Shown in pieces: positions 36,466 through 48,000 of a stretch of DNA of 64,000 nt. The DNA is taken from contig CP142457.1 of the NCBI GenBank assembly GCA_038049695.1, forward strand, positions 61,190,501 to 61,254,500. Direction: 5' to 3'. Position 1 is the first letter of the stretch; every line of letters starts with the position of its first letter. Under the pieces are notes generated by a model. The model saw nothing but the letters and a program-made list of their open reading frames with translations. It had not been told where the DNA came from and ran no database searches. The translations under genes were made by a program, and so were the position numbers. Origin of the DNA: Cinnamomum chago. Its lineage: Eukaryota; Streptophyta; Magnoliopsida; Laurales; Lauraceae.

Positions 36466-36750
36466 GCCGTTTCGGCTGATCTAGGTGGCTGAGTGCCAAC
36501 CACAGCCATGGCCAGTTCGGCTGCTCGTCTAGGCGGCTGAGTGCCAACCTTAGACATGGGCCGTTTCGGCAACTCATCTAGGCGGCTGAGTGCCATCCTT
36601 AGATATGGGCCGTTTCGGCAACTCATCTAGGCGGCTGAGTGCCATCCTTAGATATGGGCCGTTTCGGCAACTCATCTAGGCGGCTGAGTGCCATCCTTAG
36701 ATATGGGCCGTTTCTGCAACTCATCTAGGCGGCTGAGTGCCATCCTTAGA
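36466..36750. repeat. 49-bp tandem array, about 5.8 copies
   Basis: The unit GGCCGTTTCGGCAACTCATC... continues TAGGCGGCTGAGTGCCATCC. The central three to four copies are nearly identical; the outer ones are more diverged (for example GGTGGCTGAG at the left end). It sits between the ends of gag-pol and the antisense gene, that is, in the 3' untranslated region of gag-pol. Tat elements are known to carry variable tandem repeats here that can seed satellite DNA. Confidence 0.9.
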
Positions 36751-36852
36751 CGGTCTTCCATACTCGCACCATTGTCGCTGTCACATTGCCATTGATCATT
36801 AACTTGCCCCGAAACGAACGTAGTTCTATTAAATCCAGAAGCACTATACAAA

Positions 36853-39800
36853 CTAAAAATAGAATTTCTTGAGGTGTGACGCGTTCCATGGTCTCGGAAG
36901 AGGCCGTCCTTCCATGTCTTCAAGCCGATAAGCTGACCGTCCAGCAATGGAAGTGAATTTAAACGGACCATGCCAATTCGGCGCTAGCTTCCCTTGATTC
37001 GGATCTTTGTCCCCTGGGAGGGCCTTCTTGAGGACCAGTTCTCTTACAGAGAACCTCCTCTCTCTGACGTTCTGGTTGTAGCCCCTGGCTAGCTGCTGCT
37101 GGTAGACGGCTAGCCTCACTGCAGCTGCCTCCCTTCGTTCGTCCGCTAAATCTAGCTCCCTGGCCACATTGGTTTCGTTCTGTCCACGGTCAAAGAGTTC
37201 GGACCTCAAAGTGGGGAGGCCGATCTCCAGAGGGATGACTGCTTCCATGCCATAGGCGAGCGAGAAGGGGGTAGCCGAAGTGGAACGCCTCGGAGTAGTT
37301 CTGTAAGCTCACAGGACGCTCGGCAGTTCTTCCACCCATCTTCCCTTTGCTTGGTCCAGCCGTTTCTTGAGCCCATCGAGGATCACCTTGTTGGAGATCT
37401 CGGCCTGGCCGTTACTCTGTGGGTAGGCTGGAGTGGAATAATGGTTTCGGATGCCGAGCTCCTGGCAGAAGGTCTTGAAAAGTTTAGAGTCGAACTGAGT
37501 TCCGTTGTCCGAAACCAGCGCTCTGGGAATGCCAAACCTTGTGACGACATTCTTCCACACAAAATTCTTGGAGTCTCGCTCTGTGATGGATGAAAGTGGC
37601 TCTGCTTCAATCCATTTGGTGAAGTAATCTGTCGCCACAATAAGCCATCTCTTGTTCCCTGGGGTTCGGTGGAGCGGGCCCACCATGTCGAGCCCCCACT
37701 GGGCGAATGGCCACGGGCTAGAGAGCGGGCTGAGATCCTGCGCGGGCTGATGGAGAGAGTGTGAGAACTTCTGGCACTTCTCGCACTTCTTCGCATATAC
37801 CTGCGCATCTTTCTGCATATACGGCCACCAGTAACCCTGGCTGATGGCCCGGTAGGCTAGGGACCTTCCTCCGATATGGCTCCCGCAGATTCCTTCATGT
37901 ATCTCGAAAAGGAGGTCCTCGACCTTACTTGGATGGACGCACTGGAGGTACGGTCCCGAGAACGATTTCCTATAGAGCTTGACCTCGGGAGATAGCCAGA
38001 ACCGAGCTGCCTTGAATCTGACCCGGTGGGCCTCGCCACTGTCCTCGGGAAGCCTGTCGTCCCTAAGGTAGGTGATAATGGGGTCCATCCAGCTCGGGCC
38101 GAGACCGATGCATAACACCTCCCGAGGTGAACAGAGCTCAATGCTGGGCGCAGCTAGCGATTCGACTTCGATGCTCCTCTTTCTTCCTGCCTCAACAGCG
38201 CTGGCCAAGTTTGCAAGAGCATCTGCGTGAGAGTTTACTTCCCTGCCAATCTGCTTGACTTCGGTCGTGTGGAACTGAGAGAGCTGCTTCTTGGCCAGGG
38301 CCAAATACGCGGCCATCCGGTCGTCACGAGCCTGATAGTCCACAGTCAGCTGGTTTGTCACCAACTGTGAATCGCTGAAGACCACCAGCTGTTGAGCTCC
38401 GAGGATATGGGCGCTATTCAGTCCGGCCAAAAGGGCTTCATACTCAGCCTCATTGTTTGACGCCTTGAAGTCTAAGGTCAGAGCTTGCTCGATGACCAGT
38501 CCTTCTGGCGATTGGAGAACAACTCCTGCTCCGGCTCTTCTCGAGGTGGAAGATCCGTCGACGAAGACCTTCCAAACTGGGGTATCGGCATGGCATTGTG
38601 ATTGTTCCGAACCCGCAGGCACCTCATGCTCCTCACCCCCCAGTTCGGTGCCGAGCTGGGTTGGTGCCGAACTTGAATCAAACTCGGCGAGGAAATCCGC
38701 CAGAACCTGGGCTTTTATTGCTGTCCGTGGCTGATATTGAATCTCATACTGCCCTAGTTCGACAGCCCATCGGGAGATTCTTCCTGAAAAGTCAGCCTTC
38801 TTGAAAACAGCTTTGAGTGGGTGCTCCGTGACAACCACAATAGAATGGGTTTGAAAGTAATGAGAGAGCTTTCGCGAGGCGCTAACGAGCGCCAAGGCGA
38901 GCTTCTCAAGAGGCAGATACCTGGTCTCGGCATCGATAAGGGTCTTGCTCGTATAATACACTGGTTTTTGAACCGTGTCCTCTTCTCGGATGAGGACTGA
39001 GCTGACCGCATGATCCGAGACCGCCAAATATAAATACAGGGTCTCCCCATGGGTCGGGGTTGACAACAACGGCGGTGAAGATAGGTAAGCCTTGAGCTGC
39101 TGCAAGGCATGGTCACATGCTAGAGTCCATTGAAATTTAGAATTTTTTCTAAGAAGCTGAAAGAAAGGTCGGCACTTATCTGAAGATTTGCTAATGAAGC
39201 GATTCAGTGCCGCGGCCATCCCTGTAAGCTTCTGAACCTCCTTGGCCGAAGTGGGACTCTGCACTCTGAGGATAGCCGAGATCTGATCTGGGTCTGCCTC
39301 AATGCCTCTGCGCGTAACCAAGCTGCCCAAAAACTTGCCGGAGCCAACACCGAAGGCGCACTTCGAGGCGTTAAGCTTCAGCCGGAACTCCTTTAGAGTG
39401 GCGAAGACCTCGGCCAAGTCTGACAGATGATCCCGCGCCTGCCTGGATTTGACCACCATGTCATCGATGTAGACCTCTACGGTTTTGCCGAGCTGATCGT
39501 GGAACATCTTGGTAACGAGCCTCTGGTAGGTGGCTCCTGCATTCTTCAGTCCGAACGGCATCACCTTATAGCAGTAGGTTCCCCTGGGCGTGATAAAAGC
39601 TGTTTTCTCTTCGTCTGGCCCAAATAGTGGGATCTGGTGATAGCCGCGGTAGGCATCGAGGAAGCTCATTCTGTCGTGCCCGGCCGTGGCGTCGATCAAC
39701 TGGTCGATCTTTGGTAGGGGAAAGCTGTCCTTGGGACAGGCTTTGTTGAGGTCGGTAAAGTCGACGCACACCCTCCATTTGCCAGTCTTCTTCCTGACGA

Positions 39801-42800
39801 CCACCGGATTGGCCAACCAGGTCGGGTATTGAACCTCTCTGATAGCGCCGGCCTCAAGCAGCTTATCCACTTCCTCGACGACGGCTTCGGTCTGTGGGAC
39901 CCCTGTCCTGCGGGCTTTCTGCATCACAGGTTTGTGGTTAGGGTCAACATTCAGTCTATGACACATTACCTCGGGGTCGACGCCAGGCATCTCCTGCGGT
40001 GTCCAGGCGAAGGCATCTCTGTTCTGCACCAGGAACTGGGCCAGTTCGGACCTCTCTGGCTCTCCGAGCTGGCTGCCGAGCAGGAAGAACCGATCCGGGT
40101 CCTTTGGGTTAATCCTGACCTCGGCAAGTTCCTCCACGCTTTTCCTACCTGGATCTTGGCCGAGCTCATCCAGCCCCTGCTCCAGTTTCTTCTTCATCTC
40201 GGCCACATTGACCTCCTTGGGCTTTTGCTCCCCTGGTACCACAGCGGTCAGGCACTGCTTGGCTGCCTGCTGGTCTCCTCTGACCGTGGCGATTTCAACT
40301 CGGCCGTTCTTTCCCTCCCACGGAAATTTCAGTTTCTGATGGAGGGTGGAAGGGACTGCTTCCAGGCTGTGGAGCCAAGACCTGCCCACTATAGCATTGT
40401 AGGGCGAGGGTGCGTCGATTACCATGAAGGTTGCCATGACAGACGCGCCGCCGGCCTCGACCCTGAAAGTCACCTTCCCCTTGGGGTAGACTGGTTTGGC
40501 GCTGAAGCCGATAAGGGGAACTCGAGCCTCCTGCAGATCTTTCTCCGTCAGTCCCATCCTTCGAAAGCTGTCGAAATAGAGGACCTCGGAAGAACTGCCG
40601 GGGTCAACCAGGACTTTCTTCACAGTGCAATTCTTCACGCCCTGTTTAGAGCAGTCAAACTTCAGAGTGACGATCAGGGGGTCGTTGTGGGGAAGCTGCA
40701 CCCCTTCCAAATCTGCATCAGCAAACCTGATCTCGGGACGCTCCCTCCGAGCCCTTTTCTGTGCTGGGCCGAGCTCGGCGGCCATGACTTGCTTGCCGTG
40801 AGCGGCTTTCCTGGTTTCGGCACGGGCCTGATTACTCCCCTTGGGCGGGGGTGCCAAATGGATAACGTCAATTATCTTCTCTGTCCCGTCGCTGTCGTGA
40901 CCCCCCTCGTCTCGGCGCGGGGCTCGGGTGCCGGCCCTGGTTTCTTTTCTGACAAACTCTTGTAGGTGTCCATCCTGGACAAGCTTCTCCAAATGCGACC
41001 GCAGTATCCTGCAATCTTCAGTCTTGTGGCCGCCCTCCTTGTGATAGGAACAGAACTTCGTCTGATCTCGTCTAGAAGGGTCGCCTTGCATGGGCTCTGG
41101 CCAGCTGAAGTACGGCCTGCTCTTGATCTTATACATGATTTTGTGGATTGGCATCTTGAAGACCGTGTTGACCCCCCGATACGCGTCCTCGGATAGCCTG
41201 GGCCTTTTGCTCCTTGCCGAGGCGAACGTCTGAGTCCTTGCTGAGCTTGTAGGCACCCAACTCCTGTCTGAGTCACCTCTTCGTCGCTCGTCTCGCCGAG
41301 GCTCATTCCTCGGAAACGGTCCTCCGTCCTTCTTGGGGGGCCTCTCACCTCGGTCTCGGTTTCTTTGCACGGTTCCGTGGCTTTCCCGAGCACGGGCCTG
41401 GTCATCCTCTTGAGCAATGTACCGGTTGGCGATGGACATGAGCGCTGCTATGGAAGAGACCGGGTTCCTGGCCAGGTCCTTGCGAAGGTCGCTGTCTGGG
41501 AGCAAGGCATTCTGAAATGCGAAGACGGCAACCTCGTCCTTGGAATTCTCAATCTGACTGTAGACCGCCCAGAAGCGCTTGGCGAATTGGGTGACGTTCT
41601 CTCCCTGCTTCATCTTCATGGTCATGATGTCTGCATCTGTCTTCGGGAGGACTCTGTAGGCCTGGAACTTCTTCATAAAGGACTGCTGGAGTTGCTGCCA
41701 ACTCGAGACGGATCCCTCTGGGAGCGCGCAGAACCACTTCAGGGGGAGGTCGCCCAAGCTGGAGGAAAAGACTCGGCAGTTCAGATGGCCCTCGTCTCCC
41801 CAGACAGACATCCTCTGAGAGAAGTGTCTGAGATGCGTAGCCGGATCCGAGACCCCATCATAGGTGACGAATCTTGGTACGATGAACTTCTTCGGTAATG
41901 GGTACCTCCTGATATCTGGGGAGAAAGGAGAAGCGCCGAGATCAACGGGGTCGCAGCAAGCATTGTTTTGGTCTCGGCCGAAGCCGGCTACTTCCAGGTT
42001 GCGCTGGACCGTTTCCCTTATGTGCGCGTCCAGCCATTCCTGATTATGATACGTACCCTCCGGAATGGTCTCGGACGCCTTCCTCGAGTAGCTACGGCTA
42101 GTGCTTGAGCCTTCATCTCGGGTTCGGTCGTCCCTTTTCCTGTTCAAGCGGTCCCTCAGATCCTCCTTTGAGGAAGAGATGCGCGTGACACGAGTAACTC
42201 CCCTCTCGTGATGTGGCGATCGCTGCTGCTGCCGAGATCGCTGCTGCTGGGACTGCTCCCGACGAGTCCGCTGCTGCTGGGACTGCTCCCGACGAGCCCG
42301 TTGCTGCTGGGACTGCTCCCGACGAGCCCGTTGCTGCTGGGACTGCTGCCGAAGCCCCGCTGATCCCGTAGCTCTTTCCAGCTGCTGCTGGAGCCGGAGG
42401 ATCAGAGCGTCTCTCTCCTCGATGGCCTCATTCTGTGCTTTAATCTCCAGAAGGGTGGAGTCCAAGTCGTCATCAGGGCTGTAGTCTTCATCCTCAGTAT
42501 CCTCAACGTCCTCCACCCGGCCCTCGCCGTCCTCCGCCTGGCCAGGGGGACGTGATCCATCGACCACTGGAGACTTATCCCGCTGGTCTCCCCCCGTCAG
42601 GAGACCTGTAAGCTGCTGGGTGTCTCCCTTCCCGGGAGCGGACTCCGAGCGGAGGTCACGCTCCTGAACGTTGATCCGGATGAGAGCACGTTCAGCGTCG
42701 TCCTCCGTGACTGGTTGCTTGCCAGCCCTCTTCTTGGCAGGGAGAAGGGTAGAAGACGGTCCAGTACGCCCTGTCTTGGATGTCTCTCCGCCTTTCGCAG

Positions 42801-42813
42801 CTCTCCTCGTCAT
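36853..42813 (-). pseudogene. Gag-pol polyprotein of the Tat element, one nonsense codon in integrase
   Basis: One frame of 1987 codons is interrupted only by TGA at 37309-37311, where related elements usually have Trp. 37309-42813 (1834 aa) and 36853-37248 are in the same frame. Order from ATG 42811-42813: acidic/Gln-Arg repeat region (about 150-200), gag (about 300-470), zinc-knuckle-like CX2HX4HX4C near 588-601, protease with DPGSSS near 737, reverse transcriptase with YIDDM near 1115, RNase H (about 1250-1380), second RNase H with FVDGSS (about 1405-1530), and integrase with HHCC and DDE (about 1590-1834). The C-terminal, DNA-binding part of integrase lies after the stop. The element would need readthrough or a helper copy to integrate. 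Confidence 0.9.
42229..42348 (-). repeat. 30-bp tandem repeat in gag, decapeptide REQSQQQRAR
   Basis: About four in-frame copies of a 30-bp unit encode REQSQQQR(A/T/S)R at residues 156-195 of the Tat polyprotein. This makes a basic, Gln-rich low-complexity arm. DNA copies are nearly identical, suggesting recent expansion. Confidence 0.85.
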
Positions 42814-42854
42814 GGTGTTTAGGAATAGGAATAGGAAAGTGTATAGAAATCTTT

Positions 42855-42870
42855 CCCACAGACGGCGCCA
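42855..42870 (-). promoter_or_regulatory. Primer-binding site of the Tat element
   Basis: The minus strand reads TGGCGCCGTCTGTGGG, two bases after the 5' LTR end. This differs from the iMet type used by the other elements here. Tat/Ogre-type elements commonly use a primer site of this kind, usually assigned to tRNA-Arg; the tRNA identity is not checked. Confidence 0.7.
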
Positions 42871-42872
42871 AT

Positions 42873-43621
42873 TGTAAGTGCAGAAATAATAATACTCACA
42901 AGATCAGGATGCCTCTTAGGACTTACTCAATGCATGGAAAAGGTAGTTGCGACGGTATGAACCTGAAAGAGGAGAAAGACAAAGGTCAGAGGACCCTGGC
43001 TCTGGGCAGCGCAGGGCTCTCCGATGCTTAAGTCAGCAATCGATCGGAGAAGGAGAGGAAGAAGAAGAAGAAGAACTGGGTGTCTATGTCAGAGTGCTTA
43101 CCCCTTTCTCCCTTTGGCTCGTGCCTTATATATGGAACAGTCTGGGGTGAATGCCAGTGGGCTTGGTGATGTGACCTGGGTCACATCAGCCCACAAAGTC
43201 ATTAATGAAGGTCCATCATAGCCCTCTTTGCATTTAATGTGGGTCCGATCAGCCCACACTACATTTAATGTGGGTCCGATCAGCCCACAATGCATTTAAT
43301 GCCAGTCACATTGGGCCTGATCTTGCCCTGATCTGGTGGTGGCTGAAGTCCCATCAGATCCCTTCCTTGGGCCTAGCCACGACAGGGCCATGGCTGTTAG
43401 CTGCAAGCGCAATACTGCATTGCCGAGCTTGCGTTGCCGAGACTGAACGCTATGCGCGGCCGAACTGAATTCTGTTTGGCCGAGATCAGCTCATAGTGCC
43501 GAGACCGATATGGATCGGATCGTAGCCGAGATCAAGGGACGTGGTCCCCCATGCAGTAGCTAACCGAGCACACCCTAGCCGAGACCAAGAGAAACTGGCT
43601 CACGAAATGGGCCCCCACACA
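42873..43621 (-). repeat. Tat 5' LTR
   Basis: A 749-bp repeat of 32486-33234. TATA candidate CCATATATAAGG (minus) at 43124-43135. The differences from the other LTR are all C/T or A/G. Confidence 0.92.
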
Positions 43622-43630
43622 ATTGCATAC

Positions 43631-44394
43631 AAAACAGAGAAACAAACAACACGTTTCTCCATGTATATCAGCCAAAGGTCCAAGTCAACATGAGATCCTT
43701 CATCTCGCAGTAATGACCGTTGCATTGTATATTGATGCTATCCATGAATTCATGCTCTGAATTCCATGAATTTGAAGGATTTAAGCATACGTGTAATTAC
43801 CATCTGCACTAGAAATCCAGAAAAACACGCTCCCGGGCACATGAATCATTTGAAACTTGATAATGTTTGGTGGCTTAATCGATGCATCAAGACTTTTGAA
43901 TTTCGTTATGGTTTGCCAATCAAGGAAATGATGTAAGCTCTTAGTTTCAATCTTCTTGATAGAATTCGGTGGGGGTGGAAGTGTGGATCACTGGTTATGT
44001 CAATGGGATGAGTTTGGGGTAGGTCTAGGGCATTTAGGCCTGACCTGACTCCCGGTCATCCCTTCTGCTGATGGATTTAGTTTTGGACCCAGCTCATGGC
44101 AACAAACTTAGGGTACGATATCAGAACATAGAAGGATCTGATTCCAGATCGATCCTATATGCATAAATATGAATTTCACACAAATAGAAAAATAGGCTTC
44201 ATATCAGCTTTATTCGGAATATGAGACTTTCAATATTCGAATAATCAGATACCCATTAGTGAATTGTGACCGTTGAAGACCTACCAACCAGTGGCCCACC
44301 ATTAACGGACCTAGTTGATTATGGGTCCCAAATACTGTATACGATATATATCTATGATAGAGACCATAAGGTACTTCTTTATTGTGTGAAAGAG
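43631..44394. other. Intergenic, nothing recognised
   Basis: Right flank of the Tat insertion. No gene is seen. Confidence 0.4.
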
Positions 44395-44400
44395 TGATTT

Positions 44401-44629
44401 ATTCCGTGCCCATAACTAAAGAGGGTGAGAGCTTGACCACAAATATGACTCCTTCAACCGCACACCCACCGTGAACTTGCAAAACGCGTGTCCCGTGACT
44501 CGAACACCTGGTAGCTCATCCCAAAACTAATTGGTGATAGGAAACAACACAACAATAGTTTTATGGTGAGTTGAGAGCTCGACCACAATTATGACAACTC
44601 AGGAACGAGGGTGGGCATTGACCTCAACA
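44401..44629 (-). mobile_element. TRIM copy, internally deleted
   Basis: On minus it starts TGTTGAGGTCAATG at 44629 and follows the LTR of the TRIM at 11849-12120. It lacks the LTR end and primer site, and resumes at GGTGTTCGAGTCACGGGACACGCG (about 44467-44490; longer in the sequence) in the leader. It ends in a partial second LTR near 44401. No coding capacity. Confidence 0.6.
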
Positions 44630-45040
44630 CTAAATAAATACAAATATCATAACTACCGTTGAGCCTTGAGCTTGCTGGGAGGCCCACCTTTTTATCCGGA
44701 TGACTAATAATTCAAGAGCGACCATTTTCTACAAAACGTAGTAAAGGTTGGCCCACCTTTTTATAGTGCAAAGAGAGATCAAGAATAAACAAAAAATGCA
44801 AGAGGAAAGCATCTCTTAAATCAATAGTTCCCTGCAACTCAACTGGAAGCTTCTGTTGCATGAATATCAACGCCAATGACCAAAGATTGAGACAGACGAA
44901 TTAAACGACTCTAAATCAGACATCCAACATACAATGATATCATTAGATAGAGACTTCATCATTAGATAAAGACTTCCCTTGTTTAGATCATCCAGATAGT
45001 AGTGAACAGCATGAGATACAATAGGAAAATGCAATTTTAA
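44630..45040. other. 3' flank of the GDSL gene
   Basis: Probably the 3' UTR and downstream region of the GDSL gene. Nothing else is recognised. Confidence 0.4.
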
Positions 45041-48000
45041 CTAAAAGATCTCATTAGCTACAGATTTTAAAACTTCATCAGCTATGAGCCTATACATCTT
45101 TTGTGTTGGATGAACAGCGTCCCAGAATACGTATTGGTTGGGATCTTCACATATGCTCTGCCCCTTGCACGAATCACCCAATTCGAACTGCCCTGTCCCA
45201 ATACAACCCTTGGAAGATACCCTAAAACCTGCACCCATCAGTTCAAAAAAAAAGAAAGAAATGTCAACTCATTAAGATGATGGATGTAGCAAATTTGTAA
45301 TGTGTGGATTGAATACTACTAGTTCAAGAGGCAAATTTTCACCCATGCACCCAAGTATCAGGCCCTATCCAAAAGATCACATGGTCGGACAAGCACAGCC
45401 TTCAGATTTTCTGGACCAAGGTCGATTAGTGGAGCTAGCAGCCTAGGCTGGATAAGTGGCCTGCATGTGTTCACACACACCCTAACTAGGCCCTTGTTGG
45501 GCTGGACTTTGGGTGTGTTTTTAAAGTCCCAGAAGGGCCCAACACATGCAGCACATTACAGATGGCAATGTGTCAGCTTAAAACAGGCCTCCTCACTGAC
45601 CCGCAACTACTTGGGCCTACTGGGTTTGGACAAGCTTGAGCAGGGCCTAACCCGTTCCATCAATGTGGCCTACATTTTTTGTGGTTGCCTGCTTACCATA
45701 TTTGGTGGGAGTCTTAATTGCACTGATGAGGGCATTATATATATCACCATAAGCAACTTTGATGCCTAAGGTCGTCTTCAATGCAGATAACTGAGCTTTG
45801 AGCTTGGAATTGAATGTTGCTGCTACTTGGTTTAAACTATCGACGCAAGCAGTCGCACCCTTCAGATTCTTGACGAGTGGCATGCATCCAATTGGTGGCA
45901 TACCCACCACAGCAAATCTTGATCCTCCAAGTCTATGCATTTTCTGATCATTATAAAAAGTGTTTGATATATTAATAACAAAAGAAGAGATGAAAGATGG
46001 ACTCTCTCTCTCTCTCTCTTTTTTTTTTTTTATCCTTCCCTCTGCTGAGATACTCACACACCCTGGCCCAAGTCCCTTAACCATATATATGACCACTTCA
46101 CAAACATGATAATATTTAAAAAAATAATGTTGCAAATATTTGAAAGATTGTTCAAACTAAAGATTTCTTGAGAAAACCCATATGGATAAAATGAGATGGA
46201 AAACTGTGGAATTAGTTTTTCATGGTATTTCAGATCTATCAATCAAAAGATTTACCATTTAATGGAGAAAAACCGCAAACCCACAAATCTCCTCACAATT
46301 TTTTTTAAAGACATAAGTTTGGCAAGTGAATTTAGACTTTCTACTTCCATCGGTATTTGAAGTTTAGGTGGACGTGCCAGATTGAACTCTCTTTTCATTC
46401 AGAGGAAAAATCAGAACCTCATCAAGCTTCCTGCGGTGTTATCGCGGACGTTAAATGGTTCACTTACCGTCACCGTGGGGTTTTTCCTCTCCAAATAAAT
46501 TCAATTTCCAGCTTCAGCTACAGTTGCCACGTGGCAGCTTGCTTGGCAAATTAAAAAGAGTTGCTGGGTGGACCTTTCATTGCATGATTAATTCTGTTCA
46601 CCTCTGAAGATCTCAGACGGTGACAGATCACTTTCATTTTTAATGAGTCAAACATAATAATAATTAATAATGCACCTAATACACAAACTTCCCAGTCATT
46701 TGAGAAGACTCTTTACCCCAGAGGTAACGGGTGGCAATTCTCACTGGGAGGTTCAGCTGTAGGCCAGTCAATAGGATGGGTTGAAACAGGTAGAAAGTCT
46801 GGCCTGCCCGTCCCAAGTCTAAAAATACAGGACTTTATAAAAAAATTTGAGCCCAGTGGGTTGGGCTTGGTCTATAATTTTAAAGCCCGGCCAAAATGGG
46901 ATTGGGATTGGACAGAGAATGCCTAGCCCGATCAGGCCTGGCCCGGCCCGCTCCAAGTTAATTTTGATAAAAAAATTATATTACATAAACTGCCCCTCAC
47001 TAACAATAAAAAAACAGCTAGTTAGGAGGGGCATTCTTGTAACTGCGCCATCCATCTCTTTTATAAGACGATGCAATGGGGAACCCTAAAAAATCCCACA
47101 CTAAATCGCTCTTAGCTCTCTGCCTCTTCTACTCTCTGCCTCTTCAGCTCCCTGCTCTCGGTCACGGTTCTTTACTCTCGTCGTCACGGCGAGCCCTCTC
47201 ACCGTCGCATGACATACGCACGCTGACGCTGTCGGTAGGCCTGTCAATGGGCCTGGCCGGGCCTGGGCTTGGGTTGTCCAATCCCGTTCCAAAATTAGGA
47301 CGGGTCTGCCAGGTGTTGTCCAATTCCGGTCCTAAATTGAACGGGCTTACATCTAATCTCGTCCCGTACGGGCCCGGGCTGGGACAGGGTCGGGCCTAGG
47401 TTTAGCCCGATCCTGGAGATAAGCAAAACATTCTCTAATTATTCCTACTGTCACCAGACACCCGGTGTGAACCTAACTTTAAACCCTCATCTTTTTTCCA
47501 GGCTTGGGACCGGCAATGCAATGCAACAATCAACATGGCGGAGTTAAAAACTTTTTTTTTTTTTTCTAGTGACAGTAGAAAATCAGAAAATCAATAGAAA
47601 TGAATGAGTATACTATAGGCTATATGGGTCAAGTAATGTAGGAATGATTAAAACATTTTTTTTCTGGTAAAAGTAGAAAATAAGAAAACCAATAGAAATG
47701 AATGAGAATAAGTATCCTATATGAGTCAAGTTAAAGTAATGTAGCATCAGTTAAAACAACACCTAGTGCATTCCCATCATTATCTAAATCACCATCACTA
47801 GTTGGGTCATGACTAAACCAATCTTGGGCAGAAGAGCGATTGAGTGTGGGATGTTTTTAGGGCTTGCAACGTCTTATAAAAGAGATGGACTGATGGAGGG
47901 CTCAGTTACAAGAATGCACCTCCTAAATAGTCGTTTTTAGACTGTTAGTGAGGGGCAGTTTAGGTAATATATTTTTTTTATCAAAATTAACTTGGAGCGG

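Larger units (their letters stand above)
32486..43621 (-). mobile_element. Ty3/gypsy retrotransposon, Tat lineage, with antisense gene
   Basis: An 11.1-kb element with 749-bp LTRs (32486-33234 and 42873-43621). Read on minus, the LTRs start TGTGTGGGGG and end GCACTTACA. The primer site TGGCGCCGTCTGTGGG at 42855-42870 lies 2 nt from the LTR. A purine-rich tract lies at 33235 onward. Gag-pol (36853-42813) has a second, plant RNase H-like domain after the first RNase H. That dual RNase H, with an extra antisense ORF and a tandem-repeat 3' region, marks the Tat lineage. Six LTR differences were counted by eye (about 0.8 percent), all transitions, so the insertion is recent. A single nonsense codon in integrase disables the main frame. 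Confidence 0.92.

Noticed and set aside
36466-36750. CRISPR-like array
   Set aside because: The 49-bp units are contiguous without unique spacers, and the context is a plant retrotransposon.
39829-40965. 378-codon plus-strand open frame inside the Tat gag-pol region
   Set aside because: It lies fully antisense to conserved protease/gag coding sequence, shows no recognised domain, and is explained by codon bias of the real frame.
44470-44490. B-box-like GTTCGAGTC in the TRIM copy suggesting a tRNA gene or SINE
   Set aside because: No matching A-box or cloverleaf is seen, and the copy at 11849-12120 shows an LTR plus primer site, which better explains the family.
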